NCBI GenBank assembly: GCA_045576675.1
Contig: JAZNGX010000104.1
Location: forward strand, 1 to 56,185
Origin: JAZNGX01 sp045576675
GTDB taxonomy: Bacteria > Bacillota > Clostridia > Monoglobales > Firm-18
DNA: 56,185 nt
Direction of reading: 5' to 3'
In this document: positions 34,478 through 44,893 of the stretch, piece after piece
Layout of the letters: every line of letters starts with the position of its first letter
How positions within the stretch are numbered: position 1 is the first letter of the stretch
The notes under the pieces: model-generated
What the model saw: only the letters and a program-made list of their open reading frames with translations
What the model was told of the DNA's origin: nothing
The model's database searches: none
Translations under genes and position numbers: made by a program

Positions 34478-37400
34478 TTATAAATATTGCCTAAAATTCT
34501 TGATTCTGTAAAAAGTAATCATATTGGCGTCATGATAATTTGGTGCTCCCTCTCCTGCTTCACGCACGACATATAAAATATCATCACCGTCTATTATCCA
34601 GTCAACGTACTGAAATGCCCTGGTAAGAATTATATTTTCCCAGTTTTCAAGCTCGTTTGGATAAAGCAGGGTTTCTGCAAGCCTCCAGTTTTCAAGATCG
34701 TCAGATACTGACATTGAAAGAACTGTACGCTGTTTTGAATAATCAATATTTGTAATATTGTTAACCAAAGATATATACTTTCCAGTTTGTTCATCACGTC
34801 TTACAACGAACTTTGTCATACCTCCGTCAAACTCAACAAATTTTTCAAATGTAAGCTTTGTATTATCCTCCGAAAGCTTCAATATGCCTGCATAGCCAAA
34901 ATCAGGTTCAAAATTAACCCTGATAATATTGTAAATTCCTCCGTCGGGTCCAATTACTGCATTACCCTCAAGCCAGCCGGGTCCTTGAGTGCTTACACCT
35001 TCAGGAACATCAGCAACATTAAGCTTTACAGGGTCTGTAAATGTCCAGCTGTCAGCATCCAAAAGGTTTGAATTTATATCTGCAGACAGCATAAAGGCAC
35101 AATAATTACTAAAGCCCGAGCCTATTACATTCTCATAAGCACGGTAAATTCTGCCGTTTGATATAACCACAGGTGTTGGACCGCAGTGTGCCTGAGTTAC
35201 TTTTGAGTTTGTTATAAGTCCTGTAGTGTTGTCAGCAGGATAAGTCCAGGTATATCCTCCATCTGTACTTTTCTGCAACGTTACCGTCGGATTGCCTCTA
35301 AGAACACCCATTATATATAGGTCTCCGTTAAGCTCGAAAATACTTGCCATCATTGTATCTACATCTGCAATGTGTTTCCATGTAGCACCATTATCATCTG
35401 AGCGATATATAAAGCCACCATGCGATGCACCCCCGTAAACATAAGCATCGTGATACACAATCAAAGCACCATCAGGTAGCTTTGTTATACTTGGTGAAGC
35501 ATAGCACAAATTGCTTGTTACACCCACATCGCTGTGTGCAATTTCAACTCGTGTTGCCGGATGATTTGCAGTCTGTTGTATGTATGGCAGCTCACACAAT
35601 GCAAGCTTTGCCCAGCCAGCGTACTCTTCACGCTTAAACGTATTTGTTATAGAGGTTTTGTCTCCCACAGCTATAACTCCGTCTTCATAATACACATACT
35701 GACCAAACGTTTCAAAAACAAAGCGAAGCGGCAAATAGTATGTGCCGTCAACAAGCTGTGGTGTAACATCCAGAATATTATCAATTCCGTTTACTTTATA
35801 TATATTGCTTTCCAATTCAAAAGAAATTTTTGTGTTTGCATATATCAATTCACCGTTGTTATCATCTGTCCAATCAAGCTTTGCACCATAAACCTCTGTA
35901 ATAAAATCCAACGGAATCATAACAGTATCATTACAAAAATATGGGGCTGCATTGATATTATCCCAATCCATACGATGACGCTTTCCTTTATAAAATGCCT
36001 CATTTGCCTCTACTGCAAAAACGGCAGTGTTTTTGGATAAGCTGTCCATTATTGCATAATTTGCAGAATCCTTTTCACGTGGTGCCACAGTACCATAATC
36101 TATATATACATACCGTGCCTCTTCCGATGAAATTGAACGATTGTAAATGTTCCATTCGTCAAGCATACCTGCAAATGTCATATTATATGTAGGTGTAGTA
36201 GGGTCGCCACCTATTGTTGATGGCTGAGCATCTGCACACGAAAAGGTTTTTTGACTGTATGTTGTAACGTCAGTACCCTGAACAGACTCAAGCTCCTGCC
36301 CGTTTACAAAGAATTTTACAGTGTTCGCATTAAAGTCTGCCGTAACTGTCACAAACAGCCACTTTCCAACCTCAGACCATATGTATGACCTTCCCTGTAG
36401 TGCATCTGTCGGGCAACTTCTTGTTGCAAGCTGAAATGTGTCCGCTGAATAAGAAAGATGCATCGCCGCCTTAGTACCTGCTATATTTAAAGACATTATA
36501 CGATACGTTACATTAGGCTTATCATTAACATAAAGCCATCCTGATACAGTAAAACCATCAGCACCAACCAAACCATTTAACACATCGTTTCCAATAGTAA
36601 CCATACTTCTTTCGGATGGATGAAATCTTAATGCAGTACCGCGTACTCCTTCATCCCACTCGGTGTTTTGCATAAGTGCTTCCACTTCTACCTTACCGTG
36701 CGATTTTGTAACATCGCCTTCACCCTCATCAAATGAAAATCCTGCAACAAGATTGTCCGCAAGAATGTCAACATAAGGAAGCTCGCTTGGTTCTGCTTCA
36801 TCACCTTTTATAATTTCAGCAGGTTCACTGCAAGTAACTGCATAATTGTGGACACGAAGCTCATCAAGATACATTTCTGAATCTCCGATTATATCATTTT
36901 GTGCAGCACCGTCAAATAAAAATTTGTTTCCCATAAAATTAACGGATTGTGATTTTTTGAATTCTCCATCAATAAAGAATTTAACTGACCCGTTAATGAA
37001 ATCCATAGATACCAAAACGTGAGTCCAGTTATTCAGCGGTTTATCAATTTGATATTCCGCCCCCTTTAACGTTTCGTTTTTATCTGTTCTTGCATAAGCT
37101 TTAAGCTTTGAGCCTGAAAGCGAAATACTAATACCCTTTTCATTTCCGTAAGAATAAACAGTCAAAAGATTGGTACCACTGTTTTCTGTTGTTTTTATAT
37201 AAGCAGAAAAGCTCATCCCCGAAGTATTTTCAAGCATCTTTCCAAGCTGACCGTTTGCAATGTTTATCGCTCCGTAGCTTCCTATCTCTGCCGCAACACC
37301 TCTGTAGCCATCATTATACGCTTTCACATTGTTAAGTGAAATATCACAAAAATTTGGCATATAATTATTTAACCTGCCGCCTTCAAGGGTTTCAAATGTT

Positions 37401-37504
37401 AAATATAACGCAGGATTTTCCGTACCGGCGGCAAAAGCCGTCGGTACAAGATTTAAAAGTGATACAATTAAAATTACAAAAGTCAGTACTCTTGTATGCT
37501 TCAT
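34478..37504 (-). CDS. Secreted protein with two LamG domains, a copper-amine-oxidase-like domain and a sialidase-fold domain
   Basis: 1008 residues with signal peptide about 1-25. LamG/concanavalin-like domains lie at about 28-225 and 255-475. A copper amine oxidase N-terminal-like segment follows at about 490-600 (VMIPLDFITEVYGAKLDW, then YYLPLRFVFETFGQYVYYEDGVI); this is a structural domain and does not imply oxidase activity. Residues about 640-1008 form an Asp-box propeller (RSDDNGATW, KSTDGGYTW) that ends HDANMITFYRIKNFRQYL, closely like the cytoplasmic protein at 39317. It has no SLH repeats, so it is probably released or held by other proteins. The propeller may be a glycosidase or lyase; the activity is unknown. 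It is the last gene of the second transporter operon. Confidence 0.72.
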   Translation of the reverse strand: MKHTRVLTFVILIVSLLNLVPTAFAAGTENPALYLTFETLEGGRLNNYMPNFCDISLNNVKAYNDGYRGVAAEIGSYGAINIANGQLGKMLENTSGMSFSAYIKTTENSGTNLLTVYSYGNEKGISISLSGSKLKAYARTDKNETLKGAEYQIDKPLNNWTHVLVSMDFINGSVKFFIDGEFKKSQSVNFMGNKFLFDGAAQNDIIGDSEMYLDELRVHNYAVTCSEPAEIIKGDEAEPSELPYVDILADNLVAGFSFDEGEGDVTKSHGKVEVEALMQNTEWDEGVRGTALRFHPSERSMVTIGNDVLNGLVGADGFTVSGWLYVNDKPNVTYRIMSLNIAGTKAAMHLSYSADTFQLATRSCPTDALQGRSYIWSEVGKWLFVTVTADFNANTVKFFVNGQELESVQGTDVTTYSQKTFSCADAQPSTIGGDPTTPTYNMTFAGMLDEWNIYNRSISSEEARYVYIDYGTVAPREKDSANYAIMDSLSKNTAVFAVEANEAFYKGKRHRMDWDNINAAPYFCNDTVMIPLDFITEVYGAKLDWTDDNNGELIYANTKISFELESNIYKVNGIDNILDVTPQLVDGTYYLPLRFVFETFGQYVYYEDGVIAVGDKTSITNTFKREEYAGWAKLALCELPYIQQTANHPATRVEIAHSDVGVTSNLCYASPSITKLPDGALIVYHDAYVYGGASHGGFIYRSDDNGATWKHIADVDTMMASIFELNGDLYIMGVLRGNPTVTLQKSTDGGYTWTYPADNTTGLITNSKVTQAHCGPTPVVISNGRIYRAYENVIGSGFSNYCAFMLSADINSNLLDADSWTFTDPVKLNVADVPEGVSTQGPGWLEGNAVIGPDGGIYNIIRVNFEPDFGYAGILKLSEDNTKLTFEKFVEFDGGMTKFVVRRDEQTGKYISLVNNITNIDYSKQRTVLSMSVSDDLENWRLAETLLYPNELENWENIILTRAFQYVDWIIDGDDILYVVREAGEGAPNYHDANMITFYRIKNFRQYL

Positions 37505-37518
37505 AGTTATATGCCCCT

Positions 37519-39303
37519 TTAGTTATTATTAGGATACTCAAATGCATTTACATAAGGATTCATTGCAACAAAATTGTCCCATACAAACAGCTTTACACTC
37601 TGACCTTCAAGACCTTCGGCTACACCATCTTCCAATGTGACAGGAAGAGTTGTTTTCTCACCAACTGCAAGTGCAGGGAATGTTGCAATCTTAACTGATT
37701 TTAATGTGTTTCTTTCTGTTTCGTATAAAGCAAGAATTGCTACAGCCTTATTTTCTTCAATCTCTGCACCTGTCTGATTAGCTATTTTCATTGAAGCTGT
37801 AATGCTTGTTCCACTAACTGAAAACTCAGGTGTAACAAATGGCATTTCCTGTGCAAGCTCTAAAATTTCATTTGCTGAAAGCTCACGTCTGTACAACTTT
37901 GTGCTATCCATTGAAACGCCTGCAGCACCAATTGTATCCAACACATTACCGTTGGCATTAGCAATAAATCCATTTACAAAGCCAAGTGATAAGTGCTTCT
38001 CATTTGTTAGTGTTGTTTCATTGCATAGCTTTCCGTCGAAATAAACTTTTAATGTTTTTGTTGTATAATCAATTGTTGTTGCAATATGATGCCAATTATC
38101 GTCATTTGCTTTAAGCAATTTATCTGATGTAATTCCACCCCAGCTATCAACATATGTTGTTCTTGCCCCGCAAATAATTCTACCCTCTGCATTTATCGCT
38201 ACCTTTAAACCTGTGGTTTTAGTATTAGAGCCGTTATTTTGGGTAGTATGTCCCAACAAAACACTTGTTTCTGCTGAGGGTAAAACACCATTATCAAGCT
38301 TTAACCATGATGAGAATGTGATTGCTTTTGCACCACAAAGTGTACCAAACAATGATGTTGGAAGTGCAATATTTTCAGCAGCGCCAAATTTTGCAGCATT
38401 GCCTGTTACACCTGTAATACTCTCAACATTTGAAGCTGATGCATTACCGTTGCCACTTGCTATATCTGTAATTCCATTGCATATATCTTCAAAATCATAT
38501 TCAATTGCCGCACCTGCAGCTTTTTTAATCTGGTCTTCAGTTAATTTTGATTTATAAACCTTAACCTCATCTATTGATGTTCCCTGACCACACATATAGA
38601 ACATATGTGTATCTGCACCTGTATAATTAAAGGTTTCTGAATCAAACACAACGCTTTCTTCTGCTGCTAACACACCATCCCAATATATTGCCATTTTGTC
38701 ATTCGCATAGTCAAGAACTACAGCAAAAGCGTTCCAGCCGCTTGCATTTGACCAACCATTTCTGCAGGCATATTTCACTGGGAAATGCTTATTTACATTA
38801 GCCCATACATCACTTGTTGTAGAACGTGCTGCAAGTGTAATTCTCTCGTTTTGTTCACCATTAACCTTTGAAGTAACATTCATCTTTATTGACACATTAC
38901 CTGATGACAGCATTACAATCGGCTCATTAGCACTGTGACCAAGTGATTCTTTTTTCATAAATCCAGTAATTGTAACTGCTGATGAACCCTTTAATTCATC
39001 AACAAAGTCTTTTGCATTCATACTCATATGACCACCGGGCAAGCCGTTGTCGCCTGTGTAATTTGCAGCAGAGCCGTTGAAATTAATTGAATTTCTTGAC
39101 ATTCCATTAATTACTTCATATGATGCATCATCAATAGTCATATCATAGCCGTTGCCTGTAAGGTCTGCCACCTTGCCGTCTGTTGTGATTTCATCAAAGC
39201 TCCAGTAAGCCACAAGAGAATCCGTGGGAAGCTCAGCTGCAAAAGCAATCATTGAGCTAACCAGCATTGTTAGAATTAATAGTGAAGATAATAATTTTTT
39301 CAT
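37519..39303 (-). CDS. Secreted double-LamG protein with C-terminal accessory beta module
   Basis: 594 residues with a signal peptide of about 1-22. Two LamG-like (concanavalin-type) domains lie at about 30-260 (LVAYWSFDEITTDGKVADL start) and 270-480 (FEDICNGITDIASGNG start, NWHHIATTIDYTTKTLKVYFDG within). The C-terminal 110 residues have the accessory beta module ILALYETERNTLKSVK and FVWDNFVAMNPYV, shared with the secreted proteins at 14316 and 14988. No catalytic motif is seen. Such LamG pairs bind glycans; here it would present substrate to the sialidase-fold protein encoded next to it. The gap to the neighbouring genes is 13-14 bases, so they are co-transcribed. Confidence 0.7.
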   Translation of the reverse strand: MKKLLSSLLILTMLVSSMIAFAAELPTDSLVAYWSFDEITTDGKVADLTGNGYDMTIDDASYEVINGMSRNSINFNGSAANYTGDNGLPGGHMSMNAKDFVDELKGSSAVTITGFMKKESLGHSANEPIVMLSSGNVSIKMNVTSKVNGEQNERITLAARSTTSDVWANVNKHFPVKYACRNGWSNASGWNAFAVVLDYANDKMAIYWDGVLAAEESVVFDSETFNYTGADTHMFYMCGQGTSIDEVKVYKSKLTEDQIKKAAGAAIEYDFEDICNGITDIASGNGNASASNVESITGVTGNAAKFGAAENIALPTSLFGTLCGAKAITFSSWLKLDNGVLPSAETSVLLGHTTQNNGSNTKTTGLKVAINAEGRIICGARTTYVDSWGGITSDKLLKANDDNWHHIATTIDYTTKTLKVYFDGKLCNETTLTNEKHLSLGFVNGFIANANGNVLDTIGAAGVSMDSTKLYRRELSANEILELAQEMPFVTPEFSVSGTSITASMKIANQTGAEIEENKAVAILALYETERNTLKSVKIATFPALAVGEKTTLPVTLEDGVAEGLEGQSVKLFVWDNFVAMNPYVNAFEYPNNN

Positions 39304-39316
39304 AATTAAACACTCC

Positions 39317-40555
39317 TTAATAAATTAAATCTCTAAAATTGTTTATTCTGTGGAAAGTTAATAAATTACAGTCGTGAGCACAATTACTGTCCTTGTCACC
39401 TGAACGGGACGCTATTATTAAATCATCACCGTCGATTGACATTGCAGCATAATGTCTTGCCTCACGCTGCGCGTTACCCTGGTCAACCATACCTGCAAAA
39501 CGCCAGTCAACCATATTTTTTGAAAAATGCAGCTGCAAGCGCTGTCTTTCGTTGTTAGGCAGATTAAATCTGTCCTCAGGCAAAAGCTCTGCCCTTGTCA
39601 TACTGTCGGTTGCCTGTGTTGACAACAGCCAGTACATTTTTGAAACCTCATCGTATAAAATATGAAATTTCATCTGTCCACCCGGCATTGGGATAAATAA
39701 TATTTTCTTGCCTGATGGTACTGTTTCTAGCTCAGGTGTAAGACTCCCATCCTCGTGCTCACGGATTTTTAACATACACGCATAATTTGTTCCGCCTGTG
39801 TGGGCACGCATAAACAAGTGGAAGCAGTTTTCATCGTACCAATAATGGGATTTGTCATAAATCTTTACGATGTTTGTTTCCAGCCATCCGGGAGGAGCAC
39901 ATCTTGCTCTTCCGTATAGCTCACTGGCTGTTTCGGGCGTAGCATAAAATGGTACTCCGAAATAATCAAGCTCATTTGCTTTAACCGCCTGCCTGAATGA
40001 CATAGGCTTGGAGAAAATCCAGTTTTCTTTTTTGGTAAGGTCGGTTCCCTTTTTGCCCTTTAATACAACAGGTGTAAGACTGCCGACATTCCAGCACGTC
40101 ATATCACGGTGTATATCCTTTTCCATTGTAAGATAAATGTATCCGTTATGCTCAATATAATTTGTGGGTGCTGCGTGATAGTACTCACCCTCTGTCAGTG
40201 CTACAGGCGGCTCCCATGTTTCTCCGCCATCTGTCGAACGTATAATCATACATTCGTGACACTGACCTATAATATAAACTGCGTCATCCCCATCAGCAAA
40301 AAGCCTTGCATGTTCAAAAGGGAACGAATCTACAAATCGAAAGCTTTTGCCATCATCATCAGAAATATAAATTCTGCCTCTCCACAGCTTGCCTTCTCTT
40401 TCAACGTTATCAAGAGTTGCAACACTCTTACCTCCTGCATCCATTGATACAATTATTTTACCCCTGTGCTTTATTACGGACGGACTATAGGCACAGATTT
40501 CCTTAGGATTAGGTGAACGAAAAACAGTTGTATAATTTGCTCCTAACATTTCCAT
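39317..40555 (-). CDS. Cytoplasmic sialidase-fold (BNR/Asp-box) protein
   Basis: 412 residues without a signal peptide. The Asp boxes ISDDDGKSF and RSTDGGETW are visible in the first half, and the C-terminus CNLLTFHRINNFRDL resembles the two other sialidase-fold proteins of the window. The propeller starts near the N-terminus, so, unlike the 448-residue protein at 20103, it lacks the fibronectin-like lead domain. It probably acts on imported oligosaccharides in the cytoplasm. The true reaction (hydrolysis, lyase or other) cannot be read; sialidase activity is not supported because no clear FRIP or arginine triad was recognised. Confidence 0.65.
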   Translation of the reverse strand: MEMLGANYTTVFRSPNPKEICAYSPSVIKHRGKIIVSMDAGGKSVATLDNVEREGKLWRGRIYISDDDGKSFRFVDSFPFEHARLFADGDDAVYIIGQCHECMIIRSTDGGETWEPPVALTEGEYYHAAPTNYIEHNGYIYLTMEKDIHRDMTCWNVGSLTPVVLKGKKGTDLTKKENWIFSKPMSFRQAVKANELDYFGVPFYATPETASELYGRARCAPPGWLETNIVKIYDKSHYWYDENCFHLFMRAHTGGTNYACMLKIREHEDGSLTPELETVPSGKKILFIPMPGGQMKFHILYDEVSKMYWLLSTQATDSMTRAELLPEDRFNLPNNERQRLQLHFSKNMVDWRFAGMVDQGNAQREARHYAAMSIDGDDLIIASRSGDKDSNCAHDCNLLTFHRINNFRDLIY

Positions 40556-40571
40556 TATAAAATCCTCCTTT

Positions 40572-43160
40572 CTATTTAATCTTATATATTAATACTTCAT
40601 AAACATAACAGTATCTTGTTCTTATAAGCACTCTGTAGCTGTCATTATTAACACAACGCTGCAAATAACTAAAATCTGCACCTCTTATGTCTTCGTCTTT
40701 TGCTGTCATATCGCAGTAAATATATTTTGTCTGCTTTGCAGTATCATGAACAGAATGACTTTCCCTTGCATTTGAGCCTTCAGGCTTAACAAGCAGGTTT
40801 GTTCCATCTATTGCAACAATACTACCATATACAGTTCTTTGAGAACGATTGAAATCGGAATGGCTTGGGTTTGAGCCAACAACGGGATTGGTGTTACTCA
40901 TATCAAGAATTTTTGTCAGCTTAGCAATTTTTCCCGAATAATCGATACCTAATCTGAAAGCGTCTCCGTATTCAAGCCTTGTATTGTTATATACTGCTTC
41001 TTCCTTTACAATAGTTTCTTTATAAGCTCCTCTTTCCCAATACGAAAGCTTGTATGTTTCTGCTCCGTCAGCATCCATTACACGAGTAACCTTTTCAAAT
41101 ACATTTATTGGCGTTTCAAACTGAACACCATCATCGTCTGAGGTTATAAGCAGTATTTTTGCAACATCTGCTTCACTGCAGTCATAAGCTGCAACCGAAT
41201 AAGCTTCATCGTTTGCAAAATAACTTAATGTTGATGCTTTGTAAGCTTCTTTATCATTAATATTCTCCCTGCTTGACGGTACAACCATTACAATAGTTTT
41301 TGTGCTTACTCCGATTACGCCGTTAAACGAGCGTGACGAAGGACGCCAGTTTCTGGAAGCTTTTGTATAATTTTCAATTAACAGATTTGTATTCTGACTG
41401 GATATGCCGGATTGTGCAAAATAAATTTCTTTAAGCTCGTTATTCTTGTTAACACGATATTTTATAAGCTGGTTATTAACATCATTAGCAAGATTGCCGT
41501 TTCTGATTCTTGTTAAAAGCTGAACCGTTGTATATTCATACTGTTCATCAACCTTAACCTTATCAGGCACTTCAATATCAACAGTATCACCATACTGATT
41601 AAATACTCTGATAATCGAAGGATTTACAAAGCTGATACTTGAAGTTGCTGCCATTATATAACCATATGTAAGTCCGTTTTGGTTATTTGATATAACGTGA
41701 GCAATGCTGCCACGGAAGTCAAGCAGGAATTTACCGCTTGTGTCTAATGTGATTGCCTGCTCCCTTCCATTGGTAACTGCCTCATTAAAGCTTGGTGCAA
41801 CATCATACCAAACGTCATTTACCAACACCTTATCTTCATAAGTTTCAGTAACAATACCTTCTGTAACAGATGTACTTATATAAACTTCAACATAGTCTCC
41901 GTCATCGCTTTTGCATACTGAAATAACATCTTCAGAATTAACATCGTTAATGCTAACCTGAACGCCGTTTTTATAGAATACCAAAACATCGTTTTGCTCA
42001 TCGGTAAGCGGAACGGCCGTATGATAAATATCATACACTACTTCATTGTCCTTATCTATTGAGCTTACGACATAGTTGTCAAACTCTTTAACAACAGCAA
42101 CCTCATACACACCGTCGTTATCATTATCAATCAGCTTAACATAGCCATAATCAGGCATCCAGTCGTAGCCGAAATCCACACTGATGAATTTTCCGTTTTT
42201 AATAACGTAAATATTGTTATCCATTTCATAATAGATATTATCAGTGCTATCATCATATAGCCTGTCATTTTTAATTCTTATATCCTCAGAATTAACTTGT
42301 GCAGTTGAATTTTTTATGCTTGCACAAACTGAATATATTTCAAGTTCGTTATTATCTTTGTCATTAACATACAAAAAGTCAACTCTGTATCCCAAAAAGC
42401 TTTCAGCAAGCTTGCCGGGGTCGTAATAATTATTTCCGTCAATTACAACCATATCCTTTATACAGCCCTGTGCCTTGGTAAGAGATGTGGTTTCTGTGGC
42501 AGTTACAATTCCGCTACCATAACTAAGTGAATATTTACTGTAAAATATATTGCTGTCTTCTTTTATTTCATAGCTTAAATATGCACTGTTGTAATTGCTT
42601 TCCATTTTATCCACGGTCATAGCAGCATATAAAAGTGAAACTGCTTCTTTTCCTGTAAGCTTTGCACCGTAATCACTGATAAACTTTGAAATACCCGTTT
42701 TATGTGCAGCAGTAATATATCCAAACGGATAACCGCCATCCTGCTCTGCCATAGGTGCATAGCCCAACAGCTTAAGCAGAATTGTTACTGCTTCATTTGC
42801 GTTGATTGTACGTTCCGGATAAAAATAATTATCCTCACCCGTAACAATCCCCATTTGGTAAAGATTTAGTATTTCAGCAGCGTATTCCGTTGCATTGGTA
42901 ACATCAGCAAATGGTGAGTTGTTAACATTACCTTTATATTTTGCTGAAAATGCTCTTGCAGCCATTGCTGAAAACTCGCCTCTTGTAATTTCCTTATCGG
43001 GCGAAAGCTGTGCAAAATCATCATCCAATATACCAAGCTTCAGCAAAATTTCAAAGTGCATTGAATTGTCAGCACCAGAAAATTGATTTGCGTAAGTTGT
43101 CGGCATCATCAATGAAAATGCAAAAGTCATACATAGTATAAAAGCAATTATTCTTCTCAT
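40572..43160 (-). CDS. Secreted SLH surface protein with long beta-rich C-terminus (SLH-N type)
   Basis: 862 residues with a signal peptide of about 1-24. Three SLH repeats lie at about 26-195 (ITRGEFSAMAARAF, INANEAVTILLKLLGY, GGYPFGYITAAHKTGI). The rest is beta-rich and carries LIDNDNDGVYEVAVV and ISTSVTEGIV, which match LIDSDKDGIYETALI and TDSVTSVIEG of the 1081-residue protein at 9293, so the two are paralogues; this one lacks the discoidin domain. Its start codon overlaps the stop of the polyglycine-SLH gene by ATGA, which shows translational coupling and argues for a fixed ratio of the pair. It would sit at the S-layer; function unknown. Confidence 0.8.
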   Translation of the reverse strand: MRRIIAFILCMTFAFSLMMPTTYANQFSGADNSMHFEILLKLGILDDDFAQLSPDKEITRGEFSAMAARAFSAKYKGNVNNSPFADVTNATEYAAEILNLYQMGIVTGEDNYFYPERTINANEAVTILLKLLGYAPMAEQDGGYPFGYITAAHKTGISKFISDYGAKLTGKEAVSLLYAAMTVDKMESNYNSAYLSYEIKEDSNIFYSKYSLSYGSGIVTATETTSLTKAQGCIKDMVVIDGNNYYDPGKLAESFLGYRVDFLYVNDKDNNELEIYSVCASIKNSTAQVNSEDIRIKNDRLYDDSTDNIYYEMDNNIYVIKNGKFISVDFGYDWMPDYGYVKLIDNDNDGVYEVAVVKEFDNYVVSSIDKDNEVVYDIYHTAVPLTDEQNDVLVFYKNGVQVSINDVNSEDVISVCKSDDGDYVEVYISTSVTEGIVTETYEDKVLVNDVWYDVAPSFNEAVTNGREQAITLDTSGKFLLDFRGSIAHVISNNQNGLTYGYIMAATSSISFVNPSIIRVFNQYGDTVDIEVPDKVKVDEQYEYTTVQLLTRIRNGNLANDVNNQLIKYRVNKNNELKEIYFAQSGISSQNTNLLIENYTKASRNWRPSSRSFNGVIGVSTKTIVMVVPSSRENINDKEAYKASTLSYFANDEAYSVAAYDCSEADVAKILLITSDDDGVQFETPINVFEKVTRVMDADGAETYKLSYWERGAYKETIVKEEAVYNNTRLEYGDAFRLGIDYSGKIAKLTKILDMSNTNPVVGSNPSHSDFNRSQRTVYGSIVAIDGTNLLVKPEGSNARESHSVHDTAKQTKYIYCDMTAKDEDIRGADFSYLQRCVNNDSYRVLIRTRYCYVYEVLIYKIK

Positions 43161-44875
43161 TCTGACACCTCCGAAAGCTTAATTACTTCATAAAGTATCT
43201 TTGCACACTGCCCTCTTGTCGCAGTGTCCTTTGGTGCAAAGCTTCCGTCATAACCATTTACCACACCAAGACCTGCAAGAAACTTCACTGCATCTGCCGC
43301 AAAATCCGAAATTTCTTCATTATCGGCAAACTCTACGGTTTTGTCAGCACCCTTAATTCCATTAAGCAGGCAAACTCTGTATACCATTGTGCAAAGCTCT
43401 TCACGCTTGATATCAAGCGTTGCACCTATTTCTTTATCTGATATACCATTTACAATTCCATTGCTTACAGCCAGTTCTACATATGGCTTATACCATACAT
43501 CATCCGCAACATCCACATACTGCGGTACAGCTTTATCACCGTTTTCTTTAATCAAAGCGGCAGAAAGCATTTTTATAAACTCAGCTCTTGTAACCTTTGC
43601 TTCAGGCTTAAAGCTGCCATCAGGATAGCCTGACAGTACTCCACTTTCAACCAAAGCCTCAATTGCTTCATAAGCATAGTATTCATCTTCAACATCGTTA
43701 AAGCTTGGTGTTTTTGGCGTTTCAGTAACTGTTGTTTCAGGCTGTGTCACAACAGTTGAAGGCTTAGTTGCAGAGGTTGCACCAAAAGCTCCTCCGAAGG
43801 AGCCACCGCCCCCTCCACCGCCTCCGCCGCCGGTTCCACCGACAACAGGCTTATTTGTATTTGGTTTGTTTTCTGAGCCGTTAACCGCCTCTGTATATGC
43901 TGTTTTAAAGCTTTCAGCATCTTCATAAGTATTACCTGCAAGTTGAACGTAAACATCCTCTGCATTTTTGCCGGAAATCAAAGAAAGGTCTATACCAAGA
44001 TATGTTTCAAATTCTTTAAGAACACTTTCGATAGCTGTACTTTTAAAGCACTTAACACAAGTCAAAGCAAGCTGAACATTGCACCAGTCATTAAACTCTT
44101 TTACCGAGTCAATTGATTCTTTCTTCAATACATTTGTAATAAAAAGTGACTGATAATCCTTTAAACTTGCGTATCTGCTTTTGTTACCTGTTTCAAAACC
44201 CAGTATTTCCTTTGACATATTAATATCCGATGCAACCTTAATCAAGTTCAACATATCATCATTATCGGCAAGTTCATTTATTTCCTGCAATAGTGAGTTT
44301 TCAAAAAATACATCACGGATTTTCTGAACATCGCCCGCTGTCAATGCTGCAACTTTATCAAGAACAAGCATTTTTTTAGCATCATCAAGGTTCTTATAAA
44401 AAACGGTATTTAAATCAAGCAGCAAGGAGGTGTCAACATCAATAAGAGCTGCAACCTCATCATCTGTTGTACAATCAATAATTTCTTCTGCCAACGCATT
44501 AACAGACTCCAAAGTGTAATACACAACATTCAACTCTTCGACCTGAGAATTTTCTGTGATTTCTTTTATAAACACACATAATCTCTGAAATGAAACTTTT
44601 TCGTTTACGCCAAAGTTAAAGCTGAAGCTGCCATCTGACAATGAAACAGTCTGGTCGATATATTCAACATATTCACTAAACGTCAGTGCATTTATGTTTT
44701 GAATATCACTGTTTGTTTTTCCGTCTTTTAGCATAAGCAACGTAACCTTTGTTTCAGGCTCGGTGTTACCGGCAACAACAATTACTCCGCTTTCTCTTAC
44801 TACCTCTGCCGTTGAAGCAAACACTACGGTATGCAAAACAGTTATAATCAATAAAACTGCAATTAACCTTTTCAA
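43157..44875 (-). CDS. Secreted polyglycine-linker protein with three C-terminal SLH domains (SLH-C type)
   Basis: 572 residues: signal peptide about 1-20, a beta-rich domain (25-120), a helical domain (about 125-335), a glycine-rich linker at about 346-362, a Thr/Pro spacer, then SLH repeats at about 391-440, 450-500 and 515-565 (VTRAEFIKML, IKREELCTMV, ATRGQCAKIL). It matches the 577-residue protein at 12550 in length, order and linker, but the N-terminal sequences differ, as if tuned to different ligands. It is 18 bases after the binding-protein gene and overlaps the next gene by four bases, so it belongs to the transporter operon. Confidence 0.83.
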   Translation of the reverse strand: MKRLIAVLLIITVLHTVVFASTAEVVRESGVIVVAGNTEPETKVTLLMLKDGKTNSDIQNINALTFSEYVEYIDQTVSLSDGSFSFNFGVNEKVSFQRLCVFIKEITENSQVEELNVVYYTLESVNALAEEIIDCTTDDEVAALIDVDTSLLLDLNTVFYKNLDDAKKMLVLDKVAALTAGDVQKIRDVFFENSLLQEINELADNDDMLNLIKVASDINMSKEILGFETGNKSRYASLKDYQSLFITNVLKKESIDSVKEFNDWCNVQLALTCVKCFKSTAIESVLKEFETYLGIDLSLISGKNAEDVYVQLAGNTYEDAESFKTAYTEAVNGSENKPNTNKPVVGGTGGGGGGGGGGSFGGAFGATSATKPSTVVTQPETTVTETPKTPSFNDVEDEYYAYEAIEALVESGVLSGYPDGSFKPEAKVTRAEFIKMLSAALIKENGDKAVPQYVDVADDVWYKPYVELAVSNGIVNGISDKEIGATLDIKREELCTMVYRVCLLNGIKGADKTVEFADNEEISDFAADAVKFLAGLGVVNGYDGSFAPKDTATRGQCAKILYEVIKLSEVSE

Positions 44876-44893
44876 TTAGTATTCCTCCTAATG

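Noticed and set aside
35534..36040. 168-residue plus-strand open frame
   Set aside because: It lies antisense within the LamG/sialidase-fold gene, has a Cys/Ile-rich composition typical of a reversed AT-rich gene, and no ribosome site.
34478..37504. Copper amine oxidase enzyme
   Set aside because: The matching segment is only the N-terminal-like structural domain that is common in clostridial secreted proteins; the catalytic oxidase domain is absent.
43800..43860. Short repeats in the glycine linker coding region as a CRISPR-like or minisatellite array
   Set aside because: The repeats are GGN codons of the polyglycine linker; there are no regular spacers. No CRISPR array was seen anywhere in the window.
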